Positions 25,652 to 33,917 of a stretch of 64,000 nt of DNA are shown here, piece after piece. The position numbers and the translations under genes were made by a program. The stretch covers positions 83,256-147,255 of the forward strand of contig CAZFSR010000005.1 in the NCBI GenBank assembly GCA_964521575.1. The letters are read 5' to 3'. Position 1 is the first letter of the stretch, and every line of letters starts with the position of its first letter. Under the pieces are notes generated by a model. That model was given only the letters and a program-made list of their open reading frames with translations, did no database searches and was not told where the DNA came from. Source of the stretch: 79-D21 sp964521575. GTDB lineage: Bacteria; Synergistota; Synergistia; Synergistales; 79-D21.

Positions 25652-27112
25652 TCAAAAATCCTGGCCTTGCCAAAAGGTCCTCTTGACGTCGGAAGCCACC
25701 GTTTCGATGAAATCCCCACCTGCCGGGTCCGGACGGGTCATCAGGCTGACCGCGACAAAGAGAGCGACGCTGGCACACAACCCCCACACCGGAGGCCATT
25801 GCCCCAGGAAATTCGTTTTGGTCCAATACAGGGCTACCGTTAGAAGGGCCCCCGAAATCATCCCGGCAATTGCCCCGGCCGCCGTTGCCCGCTTCCAGAA
25901 AAAGGCTCCGAGGATGACGGGAAGCTGCGCCATGAGGCCCGCGGAGGCCATGGAGGAGAGCACGGCAATCAGGCCGAGCTTGAGGCTTCCGAAGGCGTAG
26001 CACGCGACCGTCAGGACAGGGATCAGCAGCTTGCCCCAGATCAATTCCTTCTCCTCCGAAAGCGGGAAAGCGGCCCTGAGGAGGTCCCTCCCGAACATCG
26101 AGCTCAAGGTGAGGATGATCGAGTTCAACGTGGAAACCGCGGCGGCGAAGATGCTGAGCACGACCAGGAGGGCAAGGCCGCGGGGGACCTTGGTCAGGAG
26201 GGCGGCCATGGCCCCGTCGGGGTTTTTCAGTCCCGGCACCAGGACGGCGGCCGAGAGCCCGAGAAGAACGCAAAGGACGGTATAGAGAAACCCGAAGGCA
26301 GAGAAACCCGCCACCATCCCGCGAATGCTGCGTATGTCCTTCGGGGCATAGAGCCTCTGGACAACCTGGGGGTTCGTGAGGGCAAAAAAGGTCCAGGGAA
26401 GGGTCAAACCGAGGAACATCGGGAACGGCCAGCTCACCTTCAGAAGATCCGGCCGCGTCTCCATCGCGTTCAACCATCCCCCCGGAAACAGGAAGAGGGC
26501 GATGAAGGCCACAAGGAGGCAGCAGGCGACCAGCATGATCGAGGCCTGCAGGGCATCGGTGAGGGCAACCGAACGCAACCCGGCCCAAATCGAGAAGACG
26601 ACGGTGATCACGGCTGCGACCGCCATCCCGGCCCAGAAGGGGAAGGCCCCTCCCGACACGCCTTCGAGAAGGTAGCCCATGCCCATCAGCTGGACCGAGG
26701 CATAGGGGACCAGGGTCACGAGGCAAAGCAGGGAGGCCGTGGCCCCGACCCATTTCGACCCGTAACGGGTGCTCAGCAGTTCCGAAGGGGTCATCAGCCC
26801 GTACCGGCGGCCCGCCAGCCAGTACCGGGGAGCGAAAAGGACCAGGAGAAAAACGGTCCCCACGAGGTAGGTCAGCTCGAAACCAAGAGAGGCGATTCCG
26901 CCCTTGTAAGTCAGGCCGACCAGTCCCACCATCATGAAGGCACTGTAGGTGGTGGCGCTATAGCTCATCGCTGATACAAACCCGCCGACCGTCCGGTTGG
27001 CGAGGAAATAGTCGATCACGCCGCTCCCCATCCCACGGCGGGCCTTGGCAGAAAGCGCGGCCCCCAGGAGAAACCAGGCGAAGATACCGGCAACCAGCCA
27101 ACTCAGCGGCAT
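25652..27112 (-). CDS. Sodium:solute symporter (SSS family), possible vitamin transporter
   Basis: A 486-aa membrane protein with about 13 helices and SSS-family signatures: AMSYSATTYSAFMMVG in helix 2-3, RYGLMTPSELLSTRYGSKWV, and FAAAVSTLNSIILTLSS in the sodium-site helix. The ATG at 27112 overlaps the end of a small membrane protein gene by 10 bp. The operon begins with a NiaR-like repressor that senses nicotinate in its known members, so nicotinate or a related pyridine is a candidate substrate. That link rests on gene position only. Confidence 0.88.
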   Translation of the reverse strand: MPLSWLVAGIFAWFLLGAALSAKARRGMGSGVIDYFLANRTVGGFVSAMSYSATTYSAFMMVGLVGLTYKGGIASLGFELTYLVGTVFLLVLFAPRYWLAGRRYGLMTPSELLSTRYGSKWVGATASLLCLVTLVPYASVQLMGMGYLLEGVSGGAFPFWAGMAVAAVITVVFSIWAGLRSVALTDALQASIMLVACCLLVAFIALFLFPGGWLNAMETRPDLLKVSWPFPMFLGLTLPWTFFALTNPQVVQRLYAPKDIRSIRGMVAGFSAFGFLYTVLCVLLGLSAAVLVPGLKNPDGAMAALLTKVPRGLALLVVLSIFAAAVSTLNSIILTLSSMFGRDLLRAAFPLSEEKELIWGKLLIPVLTVACYAFGSLKLGLIAVLSSMASAGLMAQLPVILGAFFWKRATAAGAIAGMISGALLTVALYWTKTNFLGQWPPVWGLCASVALFVAVSLMTRPDPAGGDFIETVASDVKRTFWQGQDF

Positions 27113-27306
27113 GAGAAATCGCTCCCCTCTCCCCAGCGGGACATGACGGCGATCCCCGCGCCGATGACAACAAGGGTCACCACGCACCAGAACAGGAACG
27201 ACCCGCCGATCCCTTCCCATCCACTCAACAGGCGGTAGGGGAAAAGGACGTTTATGAAAAGGGCCGCCATTCCGAACAGGGTCCACTTCTTTTCCACTTT
27301 GGACAT
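27103..27306 (-). CDS. Small two-helix membrane protein, symporter partner
   Basis: A 67-aa protein with two membrane helices (about 10-28 and 36-56) and a short charged end. Small proteins of this plan are often encoded just upstream of SSS symporters. GGAGG lies 9 nt before the ATG. Its gene starts 6 bp after the NiaR-like gene and overlaps the symporter start. A role as an accessory subunit is an inference from this arrangement. Confidence 0.75.
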   Translation of the reverse strand: MSKVEKKWTLFGMAALFINVLFPYRLLSGWEGIGGSFLFWCVVTLVVIGAGIAVMSRWGEGSDFSCR

Positions 27307-27312
27307 TTCTTT

Positions 27313-27822
27313 CTACCTCCCCAGGAATCCTTTCTCGCCGAGTGCGGATTCGATCCGATCCAGCGTTTCCGTGTTGTCCGCCTCGATGGTGTGAAGGTGG
27401 AACCCGCCCGAAAGGGAGGAAAGCGTTCCTCTTCCCGTGCTTTCCAACAGGTTGACAAATCGGTGGACCTCTTCAGGTGAAGCCGCATCGATGTTCCCCT
27501 TCAGCTCGCCGTAGACGGGATGATCGACGATCACGTCGATGACGCGTCCGCCCAGCCCGACGATGGTGAGCAATTCCTCCCTGACGTCCTCCGGCCGATG
27601 CCGGACGGCAACAAGCCTTCTCACCCCGCAGCCCAGCCGGTCCAGGGAATAGCCCGCCGCCGTCGCCCGGATGAGGCATCCCGAGTCCCGCAAGCGGGCG
27701 ATGTCCTGTACGATTGCCTGCCGGCTGACTCCGAATCGCTCCGCAAGTTCCGCCCCGCTGAGTGGTTCTGTGGCGGATTGGAGGAGATCGGCGATTCGCT
27801 CGAGTCTTTCGTTCCGGTCCAT
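27313..27822 (-). CDS. niaR: NiaR-like transcriptional repressor (HTH + 3H domain)
   Basis: A 169-aa regulator with an HTH_11 domain (about 5-60) and a C-terminal 3H domain. Conserved metal and ligand residues fit the NiaR model: His75, Glu83, His142 and His144, plus His101 in VDHPVYGELKGN. NiaR represses niacin uptake and NAD synthesis genes when nicotinic acid is bound. Here it leads an operon with a symporter and its small partner. A 23-bp imperfect palindrome lies just upstream and may be its operator. Confidence 0.85.
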   Translation of the reverse strand: MDRNERLERIADLLQSATEPLSGAELAERFGVSRQAIVQDIARLRDSGCLIRATAAGYSLDRLGCGVRRLVAVRHRPEDVREELLTIVGLGGRVIDVIVDHPVYGELKGNIDAASPEEVHRFVNLLESTGRGTLSSLSGGFHLHTIEADNTETLDRIESALGEKGFLGR

Positions 27823-27838
27823 GCTTGTCCCTCCCTAT

Positions 27839-27861
27839 CTGCAACTAGCTGATAGTAGCAG
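27839..27861. promoter_or_regulatory. Candidate NiaR operator
   Basis: CTGCAACTA and TAGTAGCAG, 5 bp apart, form an inverted repeat matching at 8 of 9 positions, 17 bp upstream of the NiaR-like start codon. This would allow autoregulation of the whole operon. Confidence 0.45.
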
Positions 27862-27906
27862 AAAGGGAGGGTTGTGGGAAGCGGCACTTTGATGCGGGAT
27901 GCGGGT

Positions 27907-29370
27907 TTAAAGGATGGGGCTTAGCAGTTTCGCCATTCCGTGGAGGCTCTTCTTCCAGGCGGGAAGCCTTCTCCACTCCTCAGCCTCCAGGCGGCGCGAG
28001 GCGGCAAGATAGGATTCCTGGATCTTCAGGAGCCCAAGGGCTTCCTGCCTGCCGTAAAGAATCATGTTGAGCTCGAAGTTCAGGGCAAAAGACCGGATGT
28101 CGAAATTGCTGGAGCCGAAGAAGGCCAGGCATTCGTCCACGGTCATGGTTTTGGAGTGCAGGATTCCTGGCTTGTAAAGGTGAAGGGAGACCCCCAAATC
28201 AATCAGCTTCCCGTAGTAGGCTTTGGATGCGTTCCCAACCAGGAGTTGGTCCACTTTTTCGGGAACGATGAGGTCGACATTGGCCCCGTTCAGCACGGCC
28301 ACCTCCAGGGCCTGCAAAAGGCCGTCGTCGGGAACCAGGTAGGGGGTTGTGATGACGACCCGTTTCCGGGCCTCGAAGAGCGCGGAAGTGACTAACCGCT
28401 GAAAGTTCTCCGTCGCGTAGGCCGGCCCGCTCGGAACCGTTTGGAGCACAAACTCCCCCCGCGTCGAGGGAATCAGGGGGACCCGATCCTCGGGAGGGAT
28501 TTCTCCCGTCTCGACAAACCAGTCCTCGAGAAAGACCCCCTCCAGCTGGGAAACCACTGGCCCCTCAAACCTGATGGTCAGGTCATGCCAGGCCCGCCCG
28601 CCCGCCTTTCCGCCGTAGGTCGGGTCGGTGACGTTGTGGGACCCCATGTAGCCGATCTCCGCGTCCATGAGGGCGAGTTTCCTGTGATTCCTCAAGTCGT
28701 AGCGTGCGGTTAGCCTGTTTCGCCGCAACAGGCGGCCGAGAGGCAAGGCTTCCACGACCTGTACCCCGGCTTCCCGCAGGTCCCGCGCGTCTCTTTTCAG
28801 GAAAAGCTTGGATCCCAGGGCATCCACGAGAAGCCTGCATTCCACCCCTCTGGCAGCGGCTCGCTTCAAGGCTTTCACAAGAGGTTCGGTCGACGGGTCG
28901 ACCACAAAAATGTAGAAGAGGAGGTCGATATGGTGCCGCGACTTGTCGATGTCCCTCACCATGCTCTCGAAGAGAGCCGGAGCCGCGTCGAAATAGGTCA
29001 TGGCGTTCCCCTGCACGATCGGCCATTCCCCCAGCTTCCTTCCGAGGCGTGCAAAACGGGCCAGCGGCTCGGGCAAGCTCTCCAGCGACGCATCGGGATC
29101 CTTTTTCCAGACGCGTTGATGCGCTTTCCTGAGGGTTGCGACCGCTTTTTCATGCCGGTCCTTCCTTTCTCTCGGCAGGCGCGTGGAACCCAGGAACAGG
29201 TAGAGAAGCCCGCCGGGCAAGGGCCAGAAGAGGATAACGAGGAGCCAGGCCATCGCTGTCTGCGGATTGTGACGCAGGGGCAGCAAGCACAAGGCCGCGA
29301 CCCGGACGAGGAAGGAAAGGCCATCATGGACGGCCAGGAAAAGAACGCCGAGGGTCATCCCGTTTCTCAC
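27907..29370 (-). CDS. Cardiolipin synthase-type phospholipase D protein
   Basis: A 487-aa membrane enzyme with two N-terminal helices and two PLD domains. The HKD motifs are HRKLALMD near residue 230 and HSKTMTVDE near 400, each followed by a GSHN or GSSN element. It matches the Cls A/B plan, making cardiolipin from phosphatidylglycerol. The start is GTG, overlapping the stop of the upstream nuclease gene as GTGA. The pairing with an EEP-fold protein is of interest because both act on phosphodiesters. Confidence 0.9.
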   Translation of the reverse strand: MRNGMTLGVLFLAVHDGLSFLVRVAALCLLPLRHNPQTAMAWLLVILFWPLPGGLLYLFLGSTRLPRERKDRHEKAVATLRKAHQRVWKKDPDASLESLPEPLARFARLGRKLGEWPIVQGNAMTYFDAAPALFESMVRDIDKSRHHIDLLFYIFVVDPSTEPLVKALKRAAARGVECRLLVDALGSKLFLKRDARDLREAGVQVVEALPLGRLLRRNRLTARYDLRNHRKLALMDAEIGYMGSHNVTDPTYGGKAGGRAWHDLTIRFEGPVVSQLEGVFLEDWFVETGEIPPEDRVPLIPSTRGEFVLQTVPSGPAYATENFQRLVTSALFEARKRVVITTPYLVPDDGLLQALEVAVLNGANVDLIVPEKVDQLLVGNASKAYYGKLIDLGVSLHLYKPGILHSKTMTVDECLAFFGSSNFDIRSFALNFELNMILYGRQEALGLLKIQESYLAASRRLEAEEWRRLPAWKKSLHGMAKLLSPIL

Positions 29371-30110
29371 TCCCGTTGGGTGACGTCAAAGTCGCAGACA
29401 AGCGGCAGGTGGTCGGAAAACCGGACTTCCGGCACATCGAAACGGCGGACCCTCACTCCAGGCCCCGTCAGGAGGAAATCGAGGCGGAAACGGGGCAGTC
29501 TGCTCGGGTAGGTCTTTCTCGCCAGGGGATCGGCGTCGCGCAAGCCGGTTTCCGAAAGAAACCAGCCCAGTTCCCCGCTTCCATAAAGGAGGTTGAAGTC
29601 CCCTCCCAGAAGAACGGGCTTCCGGAACTCCTTTATCATCCGGGCAAGGGTTTCAAGCTGCGCCTGGCGGGCTCCCTGGCCAAGGGGCAGGTGAACGAGA
29701 AGAAAGACAAAATCGTCGAACTCGGCCTTCAGGAGAGTTTTCTTCATTCCTCTCACCAAGTCGACCTTTTCCGTCCGTATTGCGGGAACCCTGGAAAGGA
29801 TCGCGTTCCCCTGCGAGCTCAAAACCGGGATCTTCCTGAAGATCGAGTCCCTCCCGTACTTGCAGGAAAAAAAGTGGTCCAGCTCCAGGTTTTCCGCCAG
29901 GCATCTCGCCTGTGACTGTCCTCCGTGTCGGTAGGATCCCCCATCCACCTCGACGAGGCCGACGATGTCCGGTTTCATCCCGTCGATGAAGGTCGATAGG
30001 CGCCTCAAGGAGGTCTCCGTTCTCCGAAGAAGACCTGAGAACGGCAGGGGAAGGTGGAAATCCCAACCTGTTCCCGTACCGTAGCGGATATTGTAGAGGA
30101 CGATCCGCAC
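29367..30110 (-). CDS. Endonuclease/exonuclease/phosphatase family protein
   Basis: A 247-aa EEP-fold protein. Visible active-site parts are RIVLYNIRYG at the start (Asn), IVGLVEVDGG (metal Glu), LGGDFNLLYGSGE (Asp/Asn) and the terminal FSDHLPLVCDFD (Asp-His). The GTG at 30110 follows GGGAGGAG. It overlaps the cardiolipin synthase gene and follows a small membrane protein gene by 22 bp. Substrates of this fold include nucleic acids, phosphoinositides and sphingolipids; none can be chosen here. Confidence 0.85.
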   Translation of the reverse strand: MRIVLYNIRYGTGTGWDFHLPLPFSGLLRRTETSLRRLSTFIDGMKPDIVGLVEVDGGSYRHGGQSQARCLAENLELDHFFSCKYGRDSIFRKIPVLSSQGNAILSRVPAIRTEKVDLVRGMKKTLLKAEFDDFVFLLVHLPLGQGARQAQLETLARMIKEFRKPVLLGGDFNLLYGSGELGWFLSETGLRDADPLARKTYPSRLPRFRLDFLLTGPGVRVRRFDVPEVRFSDHLPLVCDFDVTQRE

Positions 30111-30132
30111 CCCTACTCCTCCCGGCGCATTC

Positions 30133-30447
30133 CTAGATCCTGCCGCTCCCTGACAGGACCAGAACACGGAAAAGCGGCCTGATCGAAACGAGAACGAGGG
30201 CCGCGACATAGACCCGCACGTCCAGCGCCAGGAGCCCTGGGCAGATCTTTGCCGCGAGAAGGGCGAAAAGCATCGCCCCGACCTTGATGCATCCCATGTC
30301 GATCCAATCGAGGCGCTCGATCCTGCGGTTCATCCACTTCCCAAGGGACAAGAGCGGTGCCCCCTTTCCTGTTTTTCGCCTGTCTACATGATCGCGGATT
30401 TCGGGCAGCTTGCCCTCGGGTAAACACCCGGGGGCTTTGCGCACCAT
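30133..30447 (-). CDS. Small membrane protein, unknown
   Basis: A 104-aa protein with a charged N-terminal half and two hydrophobic stretches at about 54-70 and 76-93. The sequence DMGCIKVGAMLFALLAAK and the Pro in the second helix (SIRPLFRVLVL) are notable, but I know no named family. The ATG at 30447 has GGAGG 8 nt upstream and begins 17 bp after the cyclodeaminase-family stop, so it sits within that operon. Confidence 0.65.
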   Translation of the reverse strand: MVRKAPGCLPEGKLPEIRDHVDRRKTGKGAPLLSLGKWMNRRIERLDWIDMGCIKVGAMLFALLAAKICPGLLALDVRVYVAALVLVSIRPLFRVLVLSGSGRI

Positions 30448-30463
30448 CTCGATGACCTCCGGA

Positions 30464-31459
30464 TCAGATATCCACCGTGATGCCCCGGTTTTCACGCGCG
30501 GCTCTCGAAAGGGCCCTCTCTGCGGTCAGGATATCCTGGATGGCCATTCCCGTGGCATCAAAGATCGTGATTTCCTCGGAAGATGTCCGGGCAGGCCTCC
30601 TCTCTAGAAGGATTTCCCCGATCTCGTCCACATCCCTAGGGAAGATGCGGCCGGCCTTGTAAGCGGACTGGAATTCCCCCTGGCGAAGCACTTGCTCTCT
30701 CGAATCCGCAACAAGACGGGCGGAAGCCACGAGCTCGACATCCAGTTCCTGTTTTCCCGGCATATCCGCCCCGATGGCATTGATGTGGGTCCCCGGGCGG
30801 ATCCAGGCTTTTTCGACCAATTTCTTGTGGGAGGGGGTACAGGTCACGACGATGTCGGCTTCCCGGCAGCCGGTCTTCAGGTCATCGAGCCCCACTCCTT
30901 CGAAGCGGGTCCTGGGGAAACGCGCCTGCATCTTCGCAATGTAGGCTTTCGTCTTGAGCGGGTCCCTGCCGCATGCGATCAAACGCGAAAGGCCGGGCCG
31001 CACGGCCAGCAGCCCCTCCACCTGGGCTTCCCCCTGCTCCCCCAGACCGACCACGAGGGCCACCTTCGAATCCTCTCGCGACAGGGCTTTCGCGCCTACG
31101 GCGCCGGCGGCTCCCGTGCGAAGACGGGTGACGGTCCTCGCTTCCACGAGCCCCAGGGGCTGCTGGGTTTCGATGTCCATGACCACGACGAGCCCTGCCA
31201 ATGCGGGAAGATTCCTCTTTCCGGGGTTGTCCGCCGCCCACCCGATGACTTTCAGGCCATAGAGCCCAACGCCGACAAGATGCCCCGCCTTGATGTCCAT
31301 CTCGTTGCGCTCATGCTCGAACTCCTTGCTGAGGATCGGGAAAACGTCCGCCTCCCCGCCCGAATACAAGCGGTAAGCCTGTTCGACGACACCGATGACC
31401 TCCTCCATCCGGAGCGTGGCTTCAATTTCCCTTGCGGTAAGGATTCTCAAGATTCCCAA
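30464..31459 (-). CDS. Ornithine cyclodeaminase/mu-crystallin family protein 1
   Basis: A 331-aa NAD(P)-binding enzyme of the OCD family. It shows the substrate-domain start MEEVIGVVEQAYRLYSGGEA, the Rossmann motif VVGLGEQGEAQ near residue 140, the family block VTRLRTGAAGAVGAKAL and VVTCTPS. Relatives are ornithine cyclodeaminase, alanine dehydrogenase and ketimine reductases, so the activity is open. The start is TTG with GGGAGGC upstream. It begins a four-gene minus-strand operon with a membrane protein, a nuclease-fold protein and a phospholipase D enzyme, none clearly linked. Confidence 0.88.
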   Translation of the reverse strand: MGILRILTAREIEATLRMEEVIGVVEQAYRLYSGGEADVFPILSKEFEHERNEMDIKAGHLVGVGLYGLKVIGWAADNPGKRNLPALAGLVVVMDIETQQPLGLVEARTVTRLRTGAAGAVGAKALSREDSKVALVVGLGEQGEAQVEGLLAVRPGLSRLIACGRDPLKTKAYIAKMQARFPRTRFEGVGLDDLKTGCREADIVVTCTPSHKKLVEKAWIRPGTHINAIGADMPGKQELDVELVASARLVADSREQVLRQGEFQSAYKAGRIFPRDVDEIGEILLERRPARTSSEEITIFDATGMAIQDILTAERALSRAARENRGITVDI

Positions 31460-31511
31460 GCGGCCTGCCTCCCATGGACAATCGTTAGCTGGGCACTTTC
31501 CTATTTTACTT

Positions 31512-31548
31512 GAAGAAAAAAGAAGGCGCCCCGCACGGGGACGCCTTC
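31512..31548 (-). terminator. Rho-independent terminator of arcC
   Basis: Hairpin GAAGGCG...CGCCTTC with a CCCC/GGGG inner stem, followed on the minus strand by TTTTTTC. Confidence 0.85.
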
Positions 31549-31581
31549 AAGTCGTTTTCCAGAGACTTGCCGGGTCGTCTC

Positions 31582-32538
31582 CTAGGCCATCGTGACGACG
31601 GTCCCCTCTTTTCCCTCCAGGGCGTCGACAGCCTTGTAGAGGGACGTGATGATCGCCTTCCGGCCGGGGAAGGTCCGGGCGAACTTGATGGCAGCCATGA
31701 CCTTCGGCAGCATGCTCCCGGGGGCGAAATGGCCTTCCTCCATGTATTTGATGGCTTCGGGAACCGTCATATGGTCGATGAACCTCTGGTCCGGTTTCTT
31801 GAAATTGAGGCAAACCTTGTCAACCTCCGTCAGGATCAGGAGGATATCTGCCTCGATGTCTTCCGCAAGGCGCTCCGCGGCCAGGTCCTTGTCGATGACC
31901 GCCGCGACACCCGTCAGGGACCCGTCCATGTTCTCGATGACCGGGATTCCGCCTCCTCCGGCCGTGATGACGATCGTCGTGTCCCAGAGCCGCTTGATGG
32001 CCGAGAGCTCGACGATTTTCTTCGGCTCGGGCGAGGGGACAACACGCCTCCAGCCGCGCCCTGCATCCTCCTTCATGGCGAAGCCCTTCTCTTTCTCCAT
32101 CCGGCGGGCTTCTTCCTCCGTGTAGAAGGGCCCGATCGGCTTCGAGGGGTTTTTGAAAGCAGGGTCGTTCGGGTCCACAACGACCTGTGTCGCGATCGTC
32201 ACGACAGGCACGTTGCGGTTCCGGTTTCTCAGGGCGTCGCGCAGGGCCTGCTGGATGTGGTAGCCGATGTACCCCTGGCTCATGGCCCCGCAGACATCGA
32301 AAGGCATGGCGGGAGTCTGGGGATTCTCCTTCGAGGCGATTTCCTGCCCCAGGACGATCCGCCCAACCTGGGGCCCGTTGCCGTGAACGATGGCCATCTC
32401 GTATCCTCTGCTGCTGATCTCCGCCAGGTAGCCCGCCGTCTTTTTCACCACTTCGAACTGGGCCTCTGCCGTCGGCGGAGTTCCGGCTTCCTGCAGGGCA
32501 TTTCCTCCCAATGCGATGACAACCTTGGTGATGCTCAT
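31582..32538 (-). CDS. arcC: Carbamate kinase
   Basis: A 318-aa carbamate kinase that makes ATP from carbamoyl phosphate and ADP, the last step of arginine, citrulline or purine-derived ureide fermentation. Family marks are VVIALGGNALQ at the N-terminus, AIVHGNGPQVGRI near 50, VITAGGGGIPVI near 190 and DKDLAAERLAEDI near 220. It stands alone between two terminators, without arcA or arcB next to it. A supply from agmatine, allantoin or other amino acids is therefore likely to be encoded elsewhere. Confidence 0.95.
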   Translation of the reverse strand: MSITKVVIALGGNALQEAGTPPTAEAQFEVVKKTAGYLAEISSRGYEMAIVHGNGPQVGRIVLGQEIASKENPQTPAMPFDVCGAMSQGYIGYHIQQALRDALRNRNRNVPVVTIATQVVVDPNDPAFKNPSKPIGPFYTEEEARRMEKEKGFAMKEDAGRGWRRVVPSPEPKKIVELSAIKRLWDTTIVITAGGGGIPVIENMDGSLTGVAAVIDKDLAAERLAEDIEADILLILTEVDKVCLNFKKPDQRFIDHMTVPEAIKYMEEGHFAPGSMLPKVMAAIKFARTFPGRKAIITSLYKAVDALEGKEGTVVTMA

Positions 32539-32620
32539 GGGCTTCTCTCTCCTCTGTTTTGGGATCCGATCTCTAGAGAGAATTGTAAACCATAAACCCG
32601 TTTCAGTTCAATATCGGGCA

Positions 32621-32658
32621 AAGAGAATGGGGAGGGACCAATCCCTCCCCATTCTCTT
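32621..32658. terminator. Hairpin terminator
   Basis: A perfect 17-bp stem AAGAGAATGGGGAGGGA with loop CCAA, between the arcC start and the stop of the SIMPL protein gene. It has no strong T-run. Confidence 0.7.
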
Positions 32659-32691
32659 CAAGATGGGTATTTCCCATGCCGCAAGGGGATT

Positions 32692-33414
32692 TCAATCACT
32701 TGCCAGGAAATATTCCACCGTGGTCACGACCCTGACCTTTTTGTGATCCGGTGAACCCTTGTCGCGATCATCGATCGTAAACAGTCCCTGGGAAGCCCTT
32801 CGCATGCTTCCCACCCTGGCTCCTGAATCCCTGGCGAACTGCTCGGCGGCTTCCCGTGCGTTCTTCGTGGCTTCGGCAATCATCGCCGGCTTGATGTCGT
32901 TGAGGGCCGTGAAAAGGAATTCCGTTGAGCGGGCATAATCCTGCTCCGCCAGGACGATTCCCCTGAGAACCAGCGTGCCGGAATCCTCCATGGCTTTCTT
33001 GGCCGCCTTGACATCCGTGGTTCGAAGGGTGATCGTCACCGTCGCGATGTAACGGTAATCCCGTTTCTGCCCATCCCCGTAAGTTTGCGCCTTCAGGTCC
33101 GTAACCTGCGGGGGCATTTCGGAGACCTCTTCCGGCTTGAACCCGGCCTTGGCAAGGAAAGCCTTGACTTCCGCCTTGTGGGAATCCACGACCCTCTGCA
33201 GTTCCGCCAGGTCGTTGCCCGTATCGCGGAAGGTGATGGGCCAAATGACCAGGTCCGCTTCAACGTTCCTTTCCGCGAAACCCCTGACAGTCACGAAACG
33301 CTCAGCGGAGCGGGCTTCCTTCAGGGCTTCCCCTACGAAAAAGCCGGCAAGGGCCAATCCCAACCCCACCAGGGCACCCAAAGTCGCCGCAGCTATCGCC
33401 AGACGGTTTCTCAT
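32692..33414 (-). CDS. SIMPL (DUF541) domain protein, membrane-anchored
   Basis: A 240-aa protein with an N-terminal helix (LGALVGLGLALAGFFVGEAL) and a SIMPL domain (about 35-235). The block FVTVRGFAERNVEADLVIWP is the conserved start of that domain, and TFLFTALNDIKPAMIAEATK-like sequence follows later. Members are periplasmic or surface proteins that form channels or cage-like oligomers, with poorly known roles. The ATG overlaps the upstream editing-domain gene as ATGA. Confidence 0.83.
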   Translation of the reverse strand: MRNRLAIAAATLGALVGLGLALAGFFVGEALKEARSAERFVTVRGFAERNVEADLVIWPITFRDTGNDLAELQRVVDSHKAEVKAFLAKAGFKPEEVSEMPPQVTDLKAQTYGDGQKRDYRYIATVTITLRTTDVKAAKKAMEDSGTLVLRGIVLAEQDYARSTEFLFTALNDIKPAMIAEATKNAREAAEQFARDSGARVGSMRRASQGLFTIDDRDKGSPDHKKVRVVTTVEYFLASD

Positions 33415-33917
33415 GCGCTCTCCTCCTTCCCGTTTTCGCCGGCCAGGCATGGAACGTCGACCAGGTGGGTTTCCTCGTTCAGCACCAGCAGTGCTTTCGG
33501 GACAACCTTGAGAGTCAGCTCCGGGGTTCCGGAGCCCCCGTAGACATGTTCCTGCCCGAGAAGACATCGATCGACAAGCGTCGGTAACCCCAGGCCGAAA
33601 AGCGGAACCTCGCCGGGCCTGATCCCGAACCGATCCCGGATTTCAGCAGCCGTGGCCATCCTCAATTCCTTCTCTCCCGTCTGCCTGGCCAGGGCCTGGA
33701 AGTCAACCTTCCCGGCGGCACCGGAGAGGATCAACAGCAGGAAACGGTTCTCCGCTCGAAGGATAAGGGCAGGGGCTGTAGACTCCAGGCGGATCCCCCA
33801 ATAGGCCGCTCCCTCGGCAGCGCTTTTCAGCCGAACCCGGTTTTCGAGGAATTCGAAGGAAAACCCGCTTGCCTCAAGAGCTTCCCGGATCGCCGAAAGA
33901 TCCACCATTTCTTTCAC
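33411..33917 (-). CDS. YbaK/ProRS-associated aminoacyl-tRNA editing protein
   Basis: A 168-aa stand-alone editing domain of the YbaK/EbsC/ProX group, which hydrolyses mis-charged tRNAs such as Cys- or Ala-tRNA-Pro. The family features ALILRAENRFLLLILSG, the catalytic-lysine region AAGKVDFQALARQTG and the C-terminal YGGSGTPELTLKV are seen. The GTG at 33917 overlaps the upstream stop as GTGA. It is flanked by a B3/B4-domain gene upstream and the SIMPL gene downstream, all coupled. Confidence 0.87.
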   Translation of the reverse strand: MKEMVDLSAIREALEASGFSFEFLENRVRLKSAAEGAAYWGIRLESTAPALILRAENRFLLLILSGAAGKVDFQALARQTGEKELRMATAAEIRDRFGIRPGEVPLFGLGLPTLVDRCLLGQEHVYGGSGTPELTLKVVPKALLVLNEETHLVDVPCLAGENGKEESA

